A stretch of 42,194 nt of DNA. It comes from Geobacillus icigianus (GTDB lineage: Bacteria > Bacillota > Bacilli > Bacillales > Anoxybacillaceae). The stretch covers positions 1 to 42,194 of the forward strand of contig NZ_JPYA01000051.1 in the NCBI RefSeq assembly GCF_000750005.1, written 5' to 3'. Below are positions 31,524-40,462 of the stretch, piece after piece (within the stretch, counting starts at the first letter, position 1; each line of letters starts with the position of its first letter). Position numbers and translations under genes: made by a program. The notes beneath the pieces are model-generated. The model had not been told where the DNA came from. It worked only from the letters and a program-made list of their open reading frames with translations, and searched no databases.

Positions 31524-33032
31524 TTACAAGAGCGGAGACAACAGCCGGGACACCGATTCAGCAAGGCGAACGCGAAACGGGCGCCGCTGAAACTGTTCAT
31601 AATCGAGCACGGTCGCATGGCGGAAGTCTTCCAGAAAATCTTGGACGAGCTTTTGAATGCTGTCAGTATAATACAAAAACGCGTTCACTTCAAAATTTAA
31701 ATGAAAGCTGCGCATATCCATGTTCGCGGTGCCGATCGACGCGAGCTCACCGTCAACGACAATGACTTTGCTGTGCAAAAATCCTTTTTCATACTCATAA
31801 ATTTTCACCCCCGCTTCCAACAGCTCAGGAAAATAGGAGCGCGAGGCGTAAAAAACGATCTTTTTATCCGGCCGCTTCGGCGCCAAGAGACGAACATCGA
31901 TGCCGCTCAACGCCGCCACTTTCAGCGCCGTTAAAATGTCTTCATCCGGCACAAAATACGGCGAAGCCACCCAAATCGACTGCTTGGCGGAAGTGATCAT
32001 GGCAAAATACAGCTGCTTGATGACCTCCCACTTCTGATCGGGACCGCCAGCAATCAGCTGCACCCCGCCTTGTCCTTCTTCGTCGATCAACGGCGGTGAC
32101 AAGTAGTCTGGCGTCAACAGCCGCTCACCCGTCATATAATACCAATCTTGCCAAAAGATCAACTGCAGCGTTCGGACAGCCTCCCCGCGGATGACTAAAT
32201 GCGTATCGCGCCAAAACCCGAAATATTCGTTCTTCCCCAAATATTCATCCCCAATGTTCAGCCCGCCGACAAATCCGACGCTTCCGTCGATGACGATAAT
32301 CTTGCGATGGTTGCGAAAGTTGATTTGATTGCTCAAAAACGGCAGGCGCACGGGGGAAAACGGGATCATCTCGACACCGGCGGCGCGCAGCTCCTCGATA
32401 TAGTCGCTAGATAATTTCCAGCTTCCGACCGCATCGTATAAAAAGCGGATTCGCACCCCTTGGCGAGCCTTTTTAATCAACAATCGCTGCAATTGTTGAC
32501 CGATCTCATCATGCCGGACGATATAATACTCCAAATGAATATGATGAGCCGCTTTTTCCAGCTCCGCAAAAATGGCGGCAAACGTCTCGTCCCCATTGGT
32601 CAGCACCGCGGTTTGCGATGCGAGCGAAACCGGGTGCTGACCGATGCGATAGGCCAAGCGCAACAACGGCTGCTGATGAGGCGCCATCGGCAGCCGCTCG
32701 ACGGCAAACGGCGACGGCTCTTGAAACCGAAGCAGCACCGCTTCATCAAAGTCTGCTTTTCTCTTGAAACGGCGCTGCTGCCAATAGTTACGCCCAAACA
32801 AAAGGTAAAACAAAAAGCCGACGAGCGGGAAGCTGCCCAGCACGGCAAGCCAAGCGATCGTTTGCGCCGGCTGGCGATTTTCCAATGAAATGACAAACGC
32901 AATAAAGACAACCGAACAAGAGATGAGCACGCTGAAAATACCGAGCAGCTTTCCTTCCCAAAATCCATGTGTCAAGGTCAGCAGCGCACCGACAACGACA
33001 ACAAGAATGGCGACTCTAGATGAATTTCTCAA
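31524..33032 (-). CDS. cls: Cardiolipin synthase
   Basis: 502 aa. Two N-terminal membrane helices (residues ~7-25 and ~33-50) precede a PLD-type enzyme with both HKD motifs: HRKIIVIDGSVGFVGGLN near 245 and HSKVIVVDGELASIGTANMD near 420. It condenses two phosphatidylglycerols into cardiolipin at the membrane. The start is TTG at 33032 behind GGTGGGGGGGTCTTT. In B. subtilis no cls lies between coiA and mecA, so this gene interrupts the ancestral order, next to two repeats. Confidence 0.93.
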   Translation of the reverse strand: MRNSSRVAILVVVVGALLTLTHGFWEGKLLGIFSVLISCSVVFIAFVISLENRQPAQTIAWLAVLGSFPLVGFLFYLLFGRNYWQQRRFKRKADFDEAVLLRFQEPSPFAVERLPMAPHQQPLLRLAYRIGQHPVSLASQTAVLTNGDETFAAIFAELEKAAHHIHLEYYIVRHDEIGQQLQRLLIKKARQGVRIRFLYDAVGSWKLSSDYIEELRAAGVEMIPFSPVRLPFLSNQINFRNHRKIIVIDGSVGFVGGLNIGDEYLGKNEYFGFWRDTHLVIRGEAVRTLQLIFWQDWYYMTGERLLTPDYLSPPLIDEEGQGGVQLIAGGPDQKWEVIKQLYFAMITSAKQSIWVASPYFVPDEDILTALKVAALSGIDVRLLAPKRPDKKIVFYASRSYFPELLEAGVKIYEYEKGFLHSKVIVVDGELASIGTANMDMRSFHLNFEVNAFLYYTDSIQKLVQDFLEDFRHATVLDYEQFQRRPFRVRLAESVSRLLSPLL

Positions 33033-33122
33033 AAAGACCCCCCCACCTGCTTTTCATAAGCAGCCGCCTAATTTCTCTTTGTTTCCCCGCCCCGCGGGCT
33101 GACTTTGGCCATTGACGCAGAA

Positions 33123-33151
33123 AACGCCGATTTCTGGCGCGAAATCGGCGA
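33123..33151 (-). terminator. Terminator of mecA
   Basis: On the minus strand CGCCGATTTC-GCGCCA-GAAATCGGCG followed by TTTTCTG. Confidence 0.85.
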
Positions 33152-33158
33152 AAGAACC

Positions 33159-33839
33159 TTATCGAGCGGGAAAATACGTTTTCAACGTTTCGAGCGCATT
33201 ATCGCCCATGATTTCTGTTCCATACTCTTCAAGGCGATAAATCGTCAGCTGCGAGTCGCTTCCGTATTCCAGCAGAAGGCTGAGCACATTGTCGACTTCG
33301 TGTTCAGAGTAATGGTCGCCAAATTCGACAAACAAGTAGTACCGCCCCTCAAATTGGAACAAACGGTTCGACAATCCAGAAAAGTCAGCGCGGTACGCCA
33401 GCGAAAGGATATCCTCAAAATCGTTGAAGGAAAGGATAAATTGCAGGACATCTTGTTCACCGCCATCTTCCAGAGCCGCCTTGGCCCCGAAATGGAAATG
33501 ATGGCCGAACAGCGATTCCATTTTTTCATCAGCGGACAGCGTAAACTCGCGCCATTTTTCTTCCGGAAGCGGCAGTTCCAGCTTGCTTCCATCCTTGGAC
33601 AGCTGCGCTTTCGTCACCACCACTTCCAGCCCTTTTTCCAATGCCTGCACTTGAATCCAAAGCGGGCCCTCGAGCGAAAAGTCGCTTTCCCCATGGACTT
33701 CATCCATCATTTCCCAAAACAATTCTTCGCTCCGTTCGCGATTGTACCAAATTTCCTCACGGTCAAAGCCGCGCTCTTCTATATCAACGTAAGAAATATA
33801 AAATTTCACGGTATGCTCGTTAATACGTTCCATTTCCAT
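33159..33839 (-). CDS. mecA: ClpC adaptor protein MecA
   Basis: 226 aa. N-terminal substrate-binding domain (ERINEHTVKFYISYVDIEER, GFDREEIWYNRERSEELFWE, GPLWIQVQALEKGLEVVVTK) and C-terminal ClpC-binding domain (FEGRYYLFVEFGDHYSEHEV ... LLLEYGSDSQLTIYRLEEYG). MecA targets ComK and other proteins to ClpCP and activates ClpC. The middle linker is short and acidic. The ATG at 33839 lies 9 nt after GAAGGGAGAG. Confidence 0.95.
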   Translation of the reverse strand: MEMERINEHTVKFYISYVDIEERGFDREEIWYNRERSEELFWEMMDEVHGESDFSLEGPLWIQVQALEKGLEVVVTKAQLSKDGSKLELPLPEEKWREFTLSADEKMESLFGHHFHFGAKAALEDGGEQDVLQFILSFNDFEDILSLAYRADFSGLSNRLFQFEGRYYLFVEFGDHYSEHEVDNVLSLLLEYGSDSQLTIYRLEEYGTEIMGDNALETLKTYFPAR

Positions 33840-33987
33840 CTTTCTCAACTCTCCCTTCTACACAAGAGAAATAAAAAGGGAAGGGATCCAAACCCCCAAA
33901 GACTATGCCAAACTGCATATCTTGTACTTTTATTTTATGATAAAAAACAGAGGAAGGGAAATAAAAAAACGCGTTTTTAAAAATTGG

Positions 33988-34016
33988 TTATGAAACCGGC
34001 CATGTCCTACTATAAT
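33988..34016 (+). promoter_or_regulatory. Candidate sigma-A promoter of yjbE
   Basis: TTATGA (33988-33993), 17 nt, then a perfect TATAAT (34011-34016). Start near 34023. No yybP-ykoY riboswitch fits in the short leader. Confidence 0.6.
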
Positions 34017-34047
34017 GATGATGAACACGGACGGAATGAGGGACGCG

Positions 34048-34707
34048 ATGATGGACGAATATATCGTTTCGATTTTGCTCATTATCGGCATTGATGTCAT
34101 TCTCGGTGGGGATAACGCTGTTGTGATCGCCTTGGCGAGCCGCAACTTGCCGGAACGAAAACGCAACGCCGCCATTATTCTCGGCACCGCTCTCGCCATC
34201 GCTGTTCGCATTGTCTTGACCGCAGCCGTTGTTTGGCTGTTGACCGTGCCGTTCTTGCAGCTGGCGGGCGGCATCGTTCTCTTTTGGATCGCGCTCAAGC
34301 TGATTGGGAAAAAAGAAGAAACATCGGCTGTCATCAAAGCCGAACCCTCTCTCTGGAAGGCCGTTCGAACCATCGTTGCCGCTGACGTGGCCATGGGCCT
34401 TGACAACGTCATCGCCATCGCCGGGGCTGCCCAAGGTCATATCGGGCTTGTCATCTTCGGCTTTCTCTGCTCGGTTCCTATCATCATTGTAGGCAGCAAA
34501 CTCATCCTTTATGCCTTGGAGAGGTTCCCGTTTCTCATTTATGTCGGCGGCGCCTTGCTCGCGTATACAGCCGGAAAAATGATCGCCGCCGAAGAACGGC
34601 TGCGCCCGTTTTATGACCCGCGCTGGGAACTCCTCTTCCCGCTTTCAGCGGCCGTTCTTGTCGTTTTGCTTGGCTTTGCGGCCAACCATCGATCGCGCGC
34701 CGCATAA
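34048..34707 (+). CDS. yjbE: TerC-family membrane protein YjbE
   Basis: 219 aa with about seven membrane helices. The two acidic TerC motifs are GIDVILGGDNAVVIALA near residue 14 and AADVAMGLDNVIAIAGA near 113. Relatives export or handle metal ions, in particular manganese, at the membrane. The ATG at 34048 is the first one downstream of the predicted transcription start with a GAGGGA site. Upstream in-frame ATGs at 34015-34036 lie in or at the promoter. It keeps the B. subtilis position between mecA and spx. Confidence 0.85.
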   Translation: MMDEYIVSILLIIGIDVILGGDNAVVIALASRNLPERKRNAAIILGTALAIAVRIVLTAAVVWLLTVPFLQLAGGIVLFWIALKLIGKKEETSAVIKAEPSLWKAVRTIVAADVAMGLDNVIAIAGAAQGHIGLVIFGFLCSVPIIIVGSKLILYALERFPFLIYVGGALLAYTAGKMIAAEERLRPFYDPRWELLFPLSAAVLVVLLGFAANHRSRAA

Positions 34708-34710
34708 CCC

Positions 34711-34990
34711 GAAACGCTCCATGGGCAATCCCTTGCCCTCCAGCTAGGAAGGAAACTGGCCGCTTGTCGGCGCGTGATTTTCACAAAACGATCCACGGGC
34801 AATGCCTTGCCCTTCACCCGAGGATGAAAATCATCGTTCGCCAAGGCGTACAGGCACGAAAGTTCCATGGGCAGCGACTTCACCTAGGAGGACGAAAACG
34901 ATCGCTCACCGATGCGTATGTTCACGAAAGTTGCATGGGCCACAATCTGCCCTTCCCCCAAGGGGGGAAGAAGCAGGCGCCAGTGCGACA
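34711..34990 (-). repeat. Family B tandem repeat array, locus 2
   Basis: Read on the minus strand, about four units match the other arrays: GAAGGGCAGATTGTGGCCCA TGCAACTTTCGTGAACAT; CGCTGCCCATGGAACTTTCG; TTTTCATCCTCGGGTGAAGG GCAAGGCATTGCCC; and AGCTGGAGGGCAAGGGATTG CCCATGGAGCG. These copies are more diverged. The array fills the gap between convergent yjbE and spx. Confidence 0.75.
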
Positions 34991-35007
34991 TGTTCACGGA
35001 ACAGATC

Positions 35008-35056
35008 ATGATAAAAAACTTCTACATGGCGAACCATGTAGAAGTTTTTTATCAGC
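35008..35056. terminator. Bidirectional terminator of spx
   Basis: GATAAAAAACTTCTACATGG-CGAA-CCATGTAGAAGTTTTTTATC, a 20-bp perfect stem. The spx stop codon overlaps its edge. Confidence 0.93.
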
Positions 35057-35450
35057 CGTTGACGAGCCGCTGTGCTTCGCGCAGCTGATACGCGCGCACT
35101 TTGCGCGGCAGAAAGCGGCGGATTTCATCTTCATTGTAACCGACTTGCAGCCGCTTTTCGTCAATGATGATCGGTCGGCGCAAAATGCCCGGATTTTTTT
35201 GAATGAGCTCATATAAATCTTGAAGCGGCAAAGTTTCCAAATTAATGTTCAACTTTTGGAACACTTTTGAACGAGTCGAAATGATTTCATCCGTCCCCGT
35301 TTCCGTCATCCGCAAAATTTCCTTAATCTCCTCAACCGTTAGCGGCTCGGAGAAAATATTGCGTTCGACATATGGAATATCATGCTTCTCGAGCCACGCC
35401 TTCGCCTTCCGGCACGATGTGCAGCTCGGTGATGTGTATAGCTTGACCAC
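35052..35450 (-). CDS. spx: Redox-stress transcription regulator Spx
   Basis: 132 aa ArsC-like fold. The redox switch CTSC is at residues ~10-13 ([18 protein letters not shown]), and [36 protein letters not shown] and [20 protein letters not shown] are near identical to B. subtilis Spx. Spx binds the RNA polymerase alpha C-terminal domain and turns on thiol-stress genes; SpxH and ClpXP degrade it. The GTG at 35450, 7 nt after AAAGGAGT, gives the family length; an in-frame GTG at 35459 overlaps that site. The leader is about 160 nt. Confidence 0.95.
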   Translation of the reverse strand: MVKLYTSPSCTSCRKAKAWLEKHDIPYVERNIFSEPLTVEEIKEILRMTETGTDEIISTRSKVFQKLNINLETLPLQDLYELIQKNPGILRRPIIIDEKRLQVGYNEDEIRRFLPRKVRAYQLREAQRLVNG

Positions 35451-35687
35451 TTTGATCACTCCTTTTCACAAGGAATCCCTTGCTCCATCTGTCCCCTTTA
35501 CGCGAGGACAGGCATCATGCGAAGCATTCGATGGCATAGCGGTACGGCCTACACCCGCCGATGCGGCCGTCAGCAGGGTTGCCAATCGTTTGCAAATTGA
35601 AATGACTTTAACATGATATATTATACAATAAATCCGCAAAGAAAGATATAGTTTTTCCATCAACCATGGAATTTTCTTTCGTTCTAC
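35451..35687. other. Long upstream region of spx
   Basis: 240 bases without a gene. On the minus strand a perfect TATAAT lies at 35620-35625, with only a weak TATCTT-type -35. This would give spx an untranslated leader of about 160 nt containing palindromic pieces (CGATGCGGCCGTCAGCAGGG; GCATCATGCGAAGCATTCGA). A promoter for the divergent small gene follows at 35688. Confidence 0.4.
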
Positions 35688-35716
35688 TTTCCAGCGCTCT
35701 AAAAATCGTCTACAAT
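35688..35716 (+). promoter_or_regulatory. Candidate sigma-A promoter of the small membrane protein gene
   Basis: TTTCCA (35688-35693), 17 nt, TACAAT (35711-35716). Confidence 0.6.
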
Positions 35717-35748
35717 GAAAGAAGAAGAGGAAAAGGGAGGAAAAACGA

Positions 35749-35931
35749 ATGGCCGGCTATTTCCTCGATTTTGTCATCGTGGCGGCGCTGATCGTCGGGG
35801 GCACGGCGTTGATGGGAAACATCAGCCGTACGATGGGAGAGCGTTTGTTTGGTCGAAACAAAAGAAGAGCACACATTGAGGCCTCCCGTCACATTCAGCA
35901 AGGCTGGAACGCTGTCGGCGGGAAAAAATAA
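35749..35931 (+). CDS. Small single-pass membrane protein, function unknown
   Basis: 60 aa. One N-terminal hydrophobic helix (YFLDFVIVAALIVGGTALMG) is followed by a basic cytosolic tail (SRTMGERLFGRNKRRAHIEA). Ribosome site AAAAGGGAGGAAAAACGA. It has its own promoter and a strong terminator, so it is a free-standing gene. I do not recognise a family. Confidence 0.75.
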   Translation: MAGYFLDFVIVAALIVGGTALMGNISRTMGERLFGRNKRRAHIEASRHIQQGWNAVGGKK

Positions 35932-35957
35932 CCGTTCTCGAGGTAGCGCGCGCACAT

Positions 35958-36007
35958 GCGCCGTCTCCCACCGCTTTCCTTGCGGCGCAGAGACGGCGCT
36001 TTTTTTT
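35958..36007 (+). terminator. Terminator of the small membrane protein gene
   Basis: GCGCCGTCTC and GAGACGGCGC form a 10-bp stem followed by TTTTTTTT. Confidence 0.85.
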
Positions 36008-36031
36008 GGCGCTCGCCTGCCGGGCGACCGT

Positions 36032-36967
36032 TTAGGCGTACATCGCCCGGTATCGTTTGTATTCTTCTTCGGAGCAAAGCACAAAATGCCCCGGTGTAAT
36101 TTCGCGAAATTCGAGCTCTTCACCGTCTTTGTAGCCATGCTGAGACGGATCATAAACGATCCGCCGGCGCGTTCGCTCCGTTTCCGGATCCGGAAGCGGA
36201 ATGGCGGAAAGCAGCGCCTTGGTGTACGGATGGATCGGGTTGCGGTACAGCTCTTCTGATTCGGCCAGTTCGACCATTTTGCCGAAATACATGACCCCGA
36301 TCCGGTCGCTGATGTATTTGACCATCGACAAGTCATGGGCGATAAACAAATACGTCAACCCTTTTTCGCGCTGCAGCCGCTTCAATAAGTTCACGACTTG
36401 CGCCTGGATCGAGACGTCAAGCGCGGAAATCGGCTCATCGGCGATGATGAACTCCGGCTCGACGGCCAGCGCCCGAGCGATGCCGATCCGCTGGCGTTGA
36501 CCGCCGGAAAACTCGTGCGGGTAGCGGCTCGCGTGCTCACGGTTTAAACCGACCGTCTCCAGCAGCTCATAGACGCGCCGCATCCGCTCTTCTTTCGTTT
36601 TCGCCAGCCCATGAATGTCAATGCCTTCGGCGATAATATCGGCGACCGTCATCCGCGGATTGAGCGAGGCGTACGGGTCTTGGAAAATCATTTGCATTTT
36701 CCGGTTTAACTCTTTGAGCTCTTTTTTGGATTTCTTGCCGTGCACATTGACGCCGTTAAACAGCACTTCCCCTTCCGTCGCCTCATACAGCCGGATGATC
36801 GTCCGCCCGGTCGTCGACTTGCCGCAGCCTGACTCGCCGACCAATCCGAACGTTTCGCCTTTGTAAATATCGAATGTCACGCCGTCGACCGCTTTGACGA
36901 CTTCACCGCGGCCAGCCGGGAAATATTGCTTTAAATTTTTCACTTCCAACAGCTTTTGTCTAGCCAC
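36032..36967 (-). CDS. oppF: Oligopeptide ABC transporter ATPase OppF
   Basis: 311 aa ABC ATPase. Walker [13 protein letters not shown] near residue 43, signature [20 protein letters not shown], Walker [13 protein letters not shown], and the C-terminal oligopeptide/dipeptide transporter extension. With OppD it powers peptide import through OppBC. The GTG at 36967 lies 8 nt after GGAGG and overlaps the oppD end by 8 bp. It is the last gene of the operon. Confidence 0.94.
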   Translation of the reverse strand: MARQKLLEVKNLKQYFPAGRGEVVKAVDGVTFDIYKGETFGLVGESGCGKSTTGRTIIRLYEATEGEVLFNGVNVHGKKSKKELKELNRKMQMIFQDPYASLNPRMTVADIIAEGIDIHGLAKTKEERMRRVYELLETVGLNREHASRYPHEFSGGQRQRIGIARALAVEPEFIIADEPISALDVSIQAQVVNLLKRLQREKGLTYLFIAHDLSMVKYISDRIGVMYFGKMVELAESEELYRNPIHPYTKALLSAIPLPDPETERTRRRIVYDPSQHGYKDGEELEFREITPGHFVLCSEEEYKRYRAMYA

Positions 36968-38021
36968 GCGGGGTTCCTCCTTTCCGAGCGACGATCTCGG
37001 CGAACCGTTTCATCCGCTCGCGCACGATCGCCGGCGGCTCGACGTTCGGCGCCATCTCATGCAATAGCCATGTCGCCGCATAGTGAGTGTCCGACACCTG
37101 AAACATCGGCGGCTCAAGTTCATAGTCAATTTTGAGCGCGTACGGATTGCGCGGCGCGAACGCATCGCCTTTGGGCGGATTTAACAAATCGGGCGGCGAA
37201 CCCGGGATCGAATACAGCTCTGTATCTTTATGGTCAAGGCTCGGCATCGAGGCGAGCAGTCCCCATGTGTACGGGTGTTTCGGATTATAAAAAATTTCGT
37301 CGACCGTGCCGATTTCCACGATTTTGCCCGCGTACATGACCGCAACGCGATCGGCCATGTTGGCGACGACCCCTAAGTCGTGGGTGATGAAAATAATCGA
37401 CATGCCGAGTTTTTTTTGAATGTCTTTCATCAGCTCCAAAATTTGCGCCTGAATCGTCACATCCAGCGCGGTCGTCGGTTCATCGGCGATCAAAATTTTC
37501 GGATTGCACGCCAAGGCGATGGCGATCACCACGCGCTGGCGCATCCCGCCGGAAAATTGGTGCGGGTATTGCTTTATGCGCAGCTCGGCGTTTTTAATGC
37601 CGACCAGCTGCAACAGTTCGATCGCCCGTTTGCGCGCTTCGTCTTTTGACAGCTTTTGGTGTTTTAAAATCACTTCCATAATTTGCTTTCCGATCGTCAT
37701 CGTCGGATTGAGCGATGTCATCGGGTCTTGGAAAATCATTGAAATTTTCGCACCGCGAATCGATTGCATGTCTTTCTCCGACAGCTTCGTCAAGTCTTTC
37801 CCTTCAAATAAAATTTCCCCTTGCTTGATTCGGCTCGGCGGCGTTGGCAACAGGCGCATGAGCGCTTTGGACGTCACTGATTTCCCAGACCCCGACTCGC
37901 CGACAATCGCCAACGTTTCCCCTTTATACAAGTCGAAGGTGACCCCGCGGACGGCTTGCACTTCGCCGGCGTGGATGTCGAAAGAAACATGCAAATTGTT
38001 TACCTGCAAAATTTTCTCCAT
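36960..38021 (-). CDS. oppD: Oligopeptide ABC transporter ATPase OppD
   Basis: 353 aa ABC ATPase. Walker [15 protein letters not shown] near residue 40, signature [20 protein letters not shown], Walker [13 protein letters not shown], and the family C-terminal domain with [13 protein letters not shown] and [20 protein letters not shown]. The ATG at 38021 follows GGAAGGGGTGAAACCG; a GTG at 38030 is in frame but overlaps the site. It lies 21 bp after oppC. Confidence 0.94.
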   Translation of the reverse strand: MEKILQVNNLHVSFDIHAGEVQAVRGVTFDLYKGETLAIVGESGSGKSVTSKALMRLLPTPPSRIKQGEILFEGKDLTKLSEKDMQSIRGAKISMIFQDPMTSLNPTMTIGKQIMEVILKHQKLSKDEARKRAIELLQLVGIKNAELRIKQYPHQFSGGMRQRVVIAIALACNPKILIADEPTTALDVTIQAQILELMKDIQKKLGMSIIFITHDLGVVANMADRVAVMYAGKIVEIGTVDEIFYNPKHPYTWGLLASMPSLDHKDTELYSIPGSPPDLLNPPKGDAFAPRNPYALKIDYELEPPMFQVSDTHYAATWLLHEMAPNVEPPAIVRERMKRFAEIVARKGGTPRG

Positions 38022-38042
38022 CGGTTTCACCCCTTCCGTTCC

Positions 38043-39062
38043 TTATTTGCGCATTTTCGGGTCCAACGCATCGCGGATTCCGTCAGCCACCAAGTTGAAG
38101 CTCAAAATGAGCAAGCTGATGACGACCGCTGGAATGATCATCAAATGCGGATACGTTTGAATCGACTTATACCCATCGTTGACAAGCGAACCGAGCGATG
38201 CTTCCGGCGGGCGGATGCCAAGGCCGATAAAGCTCAAAAACGCCTCGGTGAAGATGGCTGATGGAATCGTGAACATCGTCGTGATGATAATCGGGCCGAT
38301 GACGTTCGGAATCAAATGTTTGAAAATAAGCCGCGATGTCGGCGCCCCGAGCGTCCGTGCCGCCAACACATATTCCATGTTCTTTAATTTCAACACTTGC
38401 CCGCGCACGATCCGCGCCATCGTCGTCCAACCGGTAATAACCATCGCCAAAGTGATAGAAATGATTCCGGGTTCAAAAATCAAAATGAACAAAATGACCA
38501 CGATCAAATACGGAATACCGTTTAAAATTTCGATAATTCGCTGCATCACATTGTCGACGCGGCCGCCATAGTAGCCGGAAATGCCGCCGTACGCAATCCC
38601 GATCAATAAGTCGATCAATGCGGCCAGCAAGCCGATATAAAGGGAGATGCGCGTGCCGTACCACGTTCTCACCCACAAGTCGCGCCCTAAGTCATCCGTG
38701 CCAAACCAATAATACTCTTTGACACCGCGCTGTTTATACACATCAACGCCGTTTGCATCCCGGCCGTCAAACGGAAGCCAATGAACATGTTCAAGCACCG
38801 GGATTTTCGGCGGAAGTTTCGCATGCCGCAAGTTTTGCTCCTTGTACGTCCGGTCGCTCACCATCGGGGCGATGATCGCCATGAGCGTCAGAATGATAAT
38901 CATCACAAGCCCGACGATCGCTGCTTTATTTTCGCGAAGGCGAAGCCAAGCATCCTGCCAAAACGTCAAACTCGGACGATTGATCTTCTCCTGCTCACCG
39001 ACGTTCGGCGGGGCGGGCTGAAACCAATCCGATGAAAGTTGTTCATAGTTTTGTTTCGCCAT
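38043..39062 (-). CDS. oppC: Oligopeptide permease subunit OppC
   Basis: 339 aa membrane protein with an N-terminal OppC extension, first helix at about residues 45-65, a large external loop (DRTYKEQNLRHAKLPPKIPV onward) and five more helices. The EAA coupling motif is [20 protein letters not shown] near residue 232. It pairs with OppB to form the channel. The ATG shares a base with the oppB stop (TAATG). Confidence 0.94.
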   Translation of the reverse strand: MAKQNYEQLSSDWFQPAPPNVGEQEKINRPSLTFWQDAWLRLRENKAAIVGLVMIIILTLMAIIAPMVSDRTYKEQNLRHAKLPPKIPVLEHVHWLPFDGRDANGVDVYKQRGVKEYYWFGTDDLGRDLWVRTWYGTRISLYIGLLAALIDLLIGIAYGGISGYYGGRVDNVMQRIIEILNGIPYLIVVILFILIFEPGIISITLAMVITGWTTMARIVRGQVLKLKNMEYVLAARTLGAPTSRLIFKHLIPNVIGPIIITTMFTIPSAIFTEAFLSFIGLGIRPPEASLGSLVNDGYKSIQTYPHLMIIPAVVISLLILSFNLVADGIRDALDPKMRK

Positions 39063-39991
39063 TATTTTTTCCCTCCCGCTAACCGGATGCGTGGATCGAC
39101 AATCCCATACAACACGTCAACGATAAAGACAGCCAAAATCAACAAAGCCGAATAAAACAACGTCGTGCCCATAATGACAGGATAATCGTTCAGTTCGATC
39201 GAGCGAACAAACTGCTCCCCAAGGCCAGGGACAGCAAACAATTTCTCAATCACCAACGTTCCAGTCATTAAATTGACCGTCATCGGGCCTAAAATCGTAA
39301 TGACAGGAATGAGCGAGTTGCGAATGGCATGTTTGAGAATAACCCCCGCTTGGCTAATCCCTTTCGCTCGAGCGGTCAAAATATAATCAGAGCTCAACAC
39401 CTCAAGCATCTCGGTGCGCATAAAGCGGGCGATGCTGGCGATGACCCCGACAGACAGCGCCAAGGTCGGAAGAATGGTATATTTGAAGCCTTCCCAAAAC
39501 GCTACCGGGAGCAACTGCCATTTCACAGCGATAAAGTATTGCAAAAATCCCCCAAGCACAAACGATGGGATGGAGGCGCCCAATACGGCAATAACTGTCG
39601 CCGTATAATCTTCCCAGCGATTGTGGCGAATCGCCGCGACAATTCCGAGAATCAACCCGACGATCGTCCCAAAAACGATCGCCTGAAACCCGAGCTGGGC
39701 CGACGGGCCGATTCGGTCGCTGATCAGTTCCGTCACCGGACGGTTGTCATATTGGAACGATACGCCGAGATCGCCTTTGAGCAAATTCCCTAAATAGAGC
39801 ATGTACTGAACAGGAACAGGCTTATCCAATCCGTATTCTTTTAAAATCAACGCCTTTTGCTCCGGCGTCAGCTTTTCTTGGTTTTGCAGCGGCGAGCCGG
39901 GCAGCAGCTTCATCAAAAAGAACGTCAGCGTGGCGATAATGAACAATGTAACGACCATATAAACGAACCGTTGAAGCGTATATCGCGCCAT
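39062..39991 (-). CDS. oppB: Oligopeptide permease subunit OppB
   Basis: 309 aa, six membrane helices, starting MARYTLQRFVYMVVTLFIIA. The EAA motif is SSDYILTARAKGISQAGVIL near residue 215. The ATG at 39991 follows AGAGGAGGTGCGTCC; the open frame upstream has no ribosome site. It is separated from oppA by 470 bp holding a terminator and a family B array, so oppB-F is probably expressed less than oppA. Confidence 0.94.
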   Translation of the reverse strand: MARYTLQRFVYMVVTLFIIATLTFFLMKLLPGSPLQNQEKLTPEQKALILKEYGLDKPVPVQYMLYLGNLLKGDLGVSFQYDNRPVTELISDRIGPSAQLGFQAIVFGTIVGLILGIVAAIRHNRWEDYTATVIAVLGASIPSFVLGGFLQYFIAVKWQLLPVAFWEGFKYTILPTLALSVGVIASIARFMRTEMLEVLSSDYILTARAKGISQAGVILKHAIRNSLIPVITILGPMTVNLMTGTLVIEKLFAVPGLGEQFVRSIELNDYPVIMGTTLFYSALLILAVFIVDVLYGIVDPRIRLAGGKK

Positions 39992-40049
39992 GGACGCACC
40001 TCCTCTGCTTTTCTTGGAAAATCCCACACACAACGGTAATAAGGATGTT

Positions 40050-40316
40050 CAACCCCTGGTTTAGGGCAGCTCGCTGCCCATGGATCTTTCTGTGAAAATG
40101 CCGCACGGGCGCGGGATTTTCATCCCCCGGGTGGAGGGCAAAATGTTGCCCATGGGCCTTTTCTGTGAAAATCCCCTCGGCAAGCGTTGATTTTCATCCC
40201 CGAGTGGAGGGCAAATCACACTGCCCATGGAACGTTCAGTGAAAACCGCCCATACCTTCATCAATCGTTTCGATGTTGGGGCAGGGCAGGACGTTGCCCA
40301 TGAGACGTTTCTTTGA
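40050..40316 (+). repeat. Family B tandem repeat array, locus 3 (oppA-oppB gap)
   Basis: Three to four units, anchored at 40118, 40192 and 40268 (periods 74 and 76). The unit is TTTCATCCCCCGGGTGGAGG GCAAAATGTTGCCCATGG then CCTTTTCTGTGAAAATCCC and CGGCAAGCG. Each unit has the GGGCA/TGCCC hairpin and the TGAAAATCCC/GGATTTTCA hairpin. It lies inside the opp operon. Confidence 0.85.
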
Positions 40317-40402
40317 CCGCCCCACGCCGTTTGTCATCATTTTCATGACCTGTGCGCTTTTTTAATCTTCGCTGTTTTTCGACATTTTTCGCTTTGGCAG
40401 GC

Positions 40403-40438
40403 AAAAGGAGAGTATATGCTTTGTGCATATACTCTCCT
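40403..40438 (-). terminator. Intra-operon terminator after oppA
   Basis: On the minus strand GGAGAGTATATGC-ACAAA-GCATATACTCTCC followed by TTTTGCC. The 13-bp stem and short U-run would give partial termination before oppB. Confidence 0.85.
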
Positions 40439-40462
40439 CCGCATTTTCAAGAGAACAATGGA

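Noticed and set aside
33850..34047. yybP-ykoY (manganese) riboswitch upstream of the TerC-family gene
   Set aside because: The predicted promoter leaves only about 25 nt of leader, and the conserved riboswitch motifs are not present.
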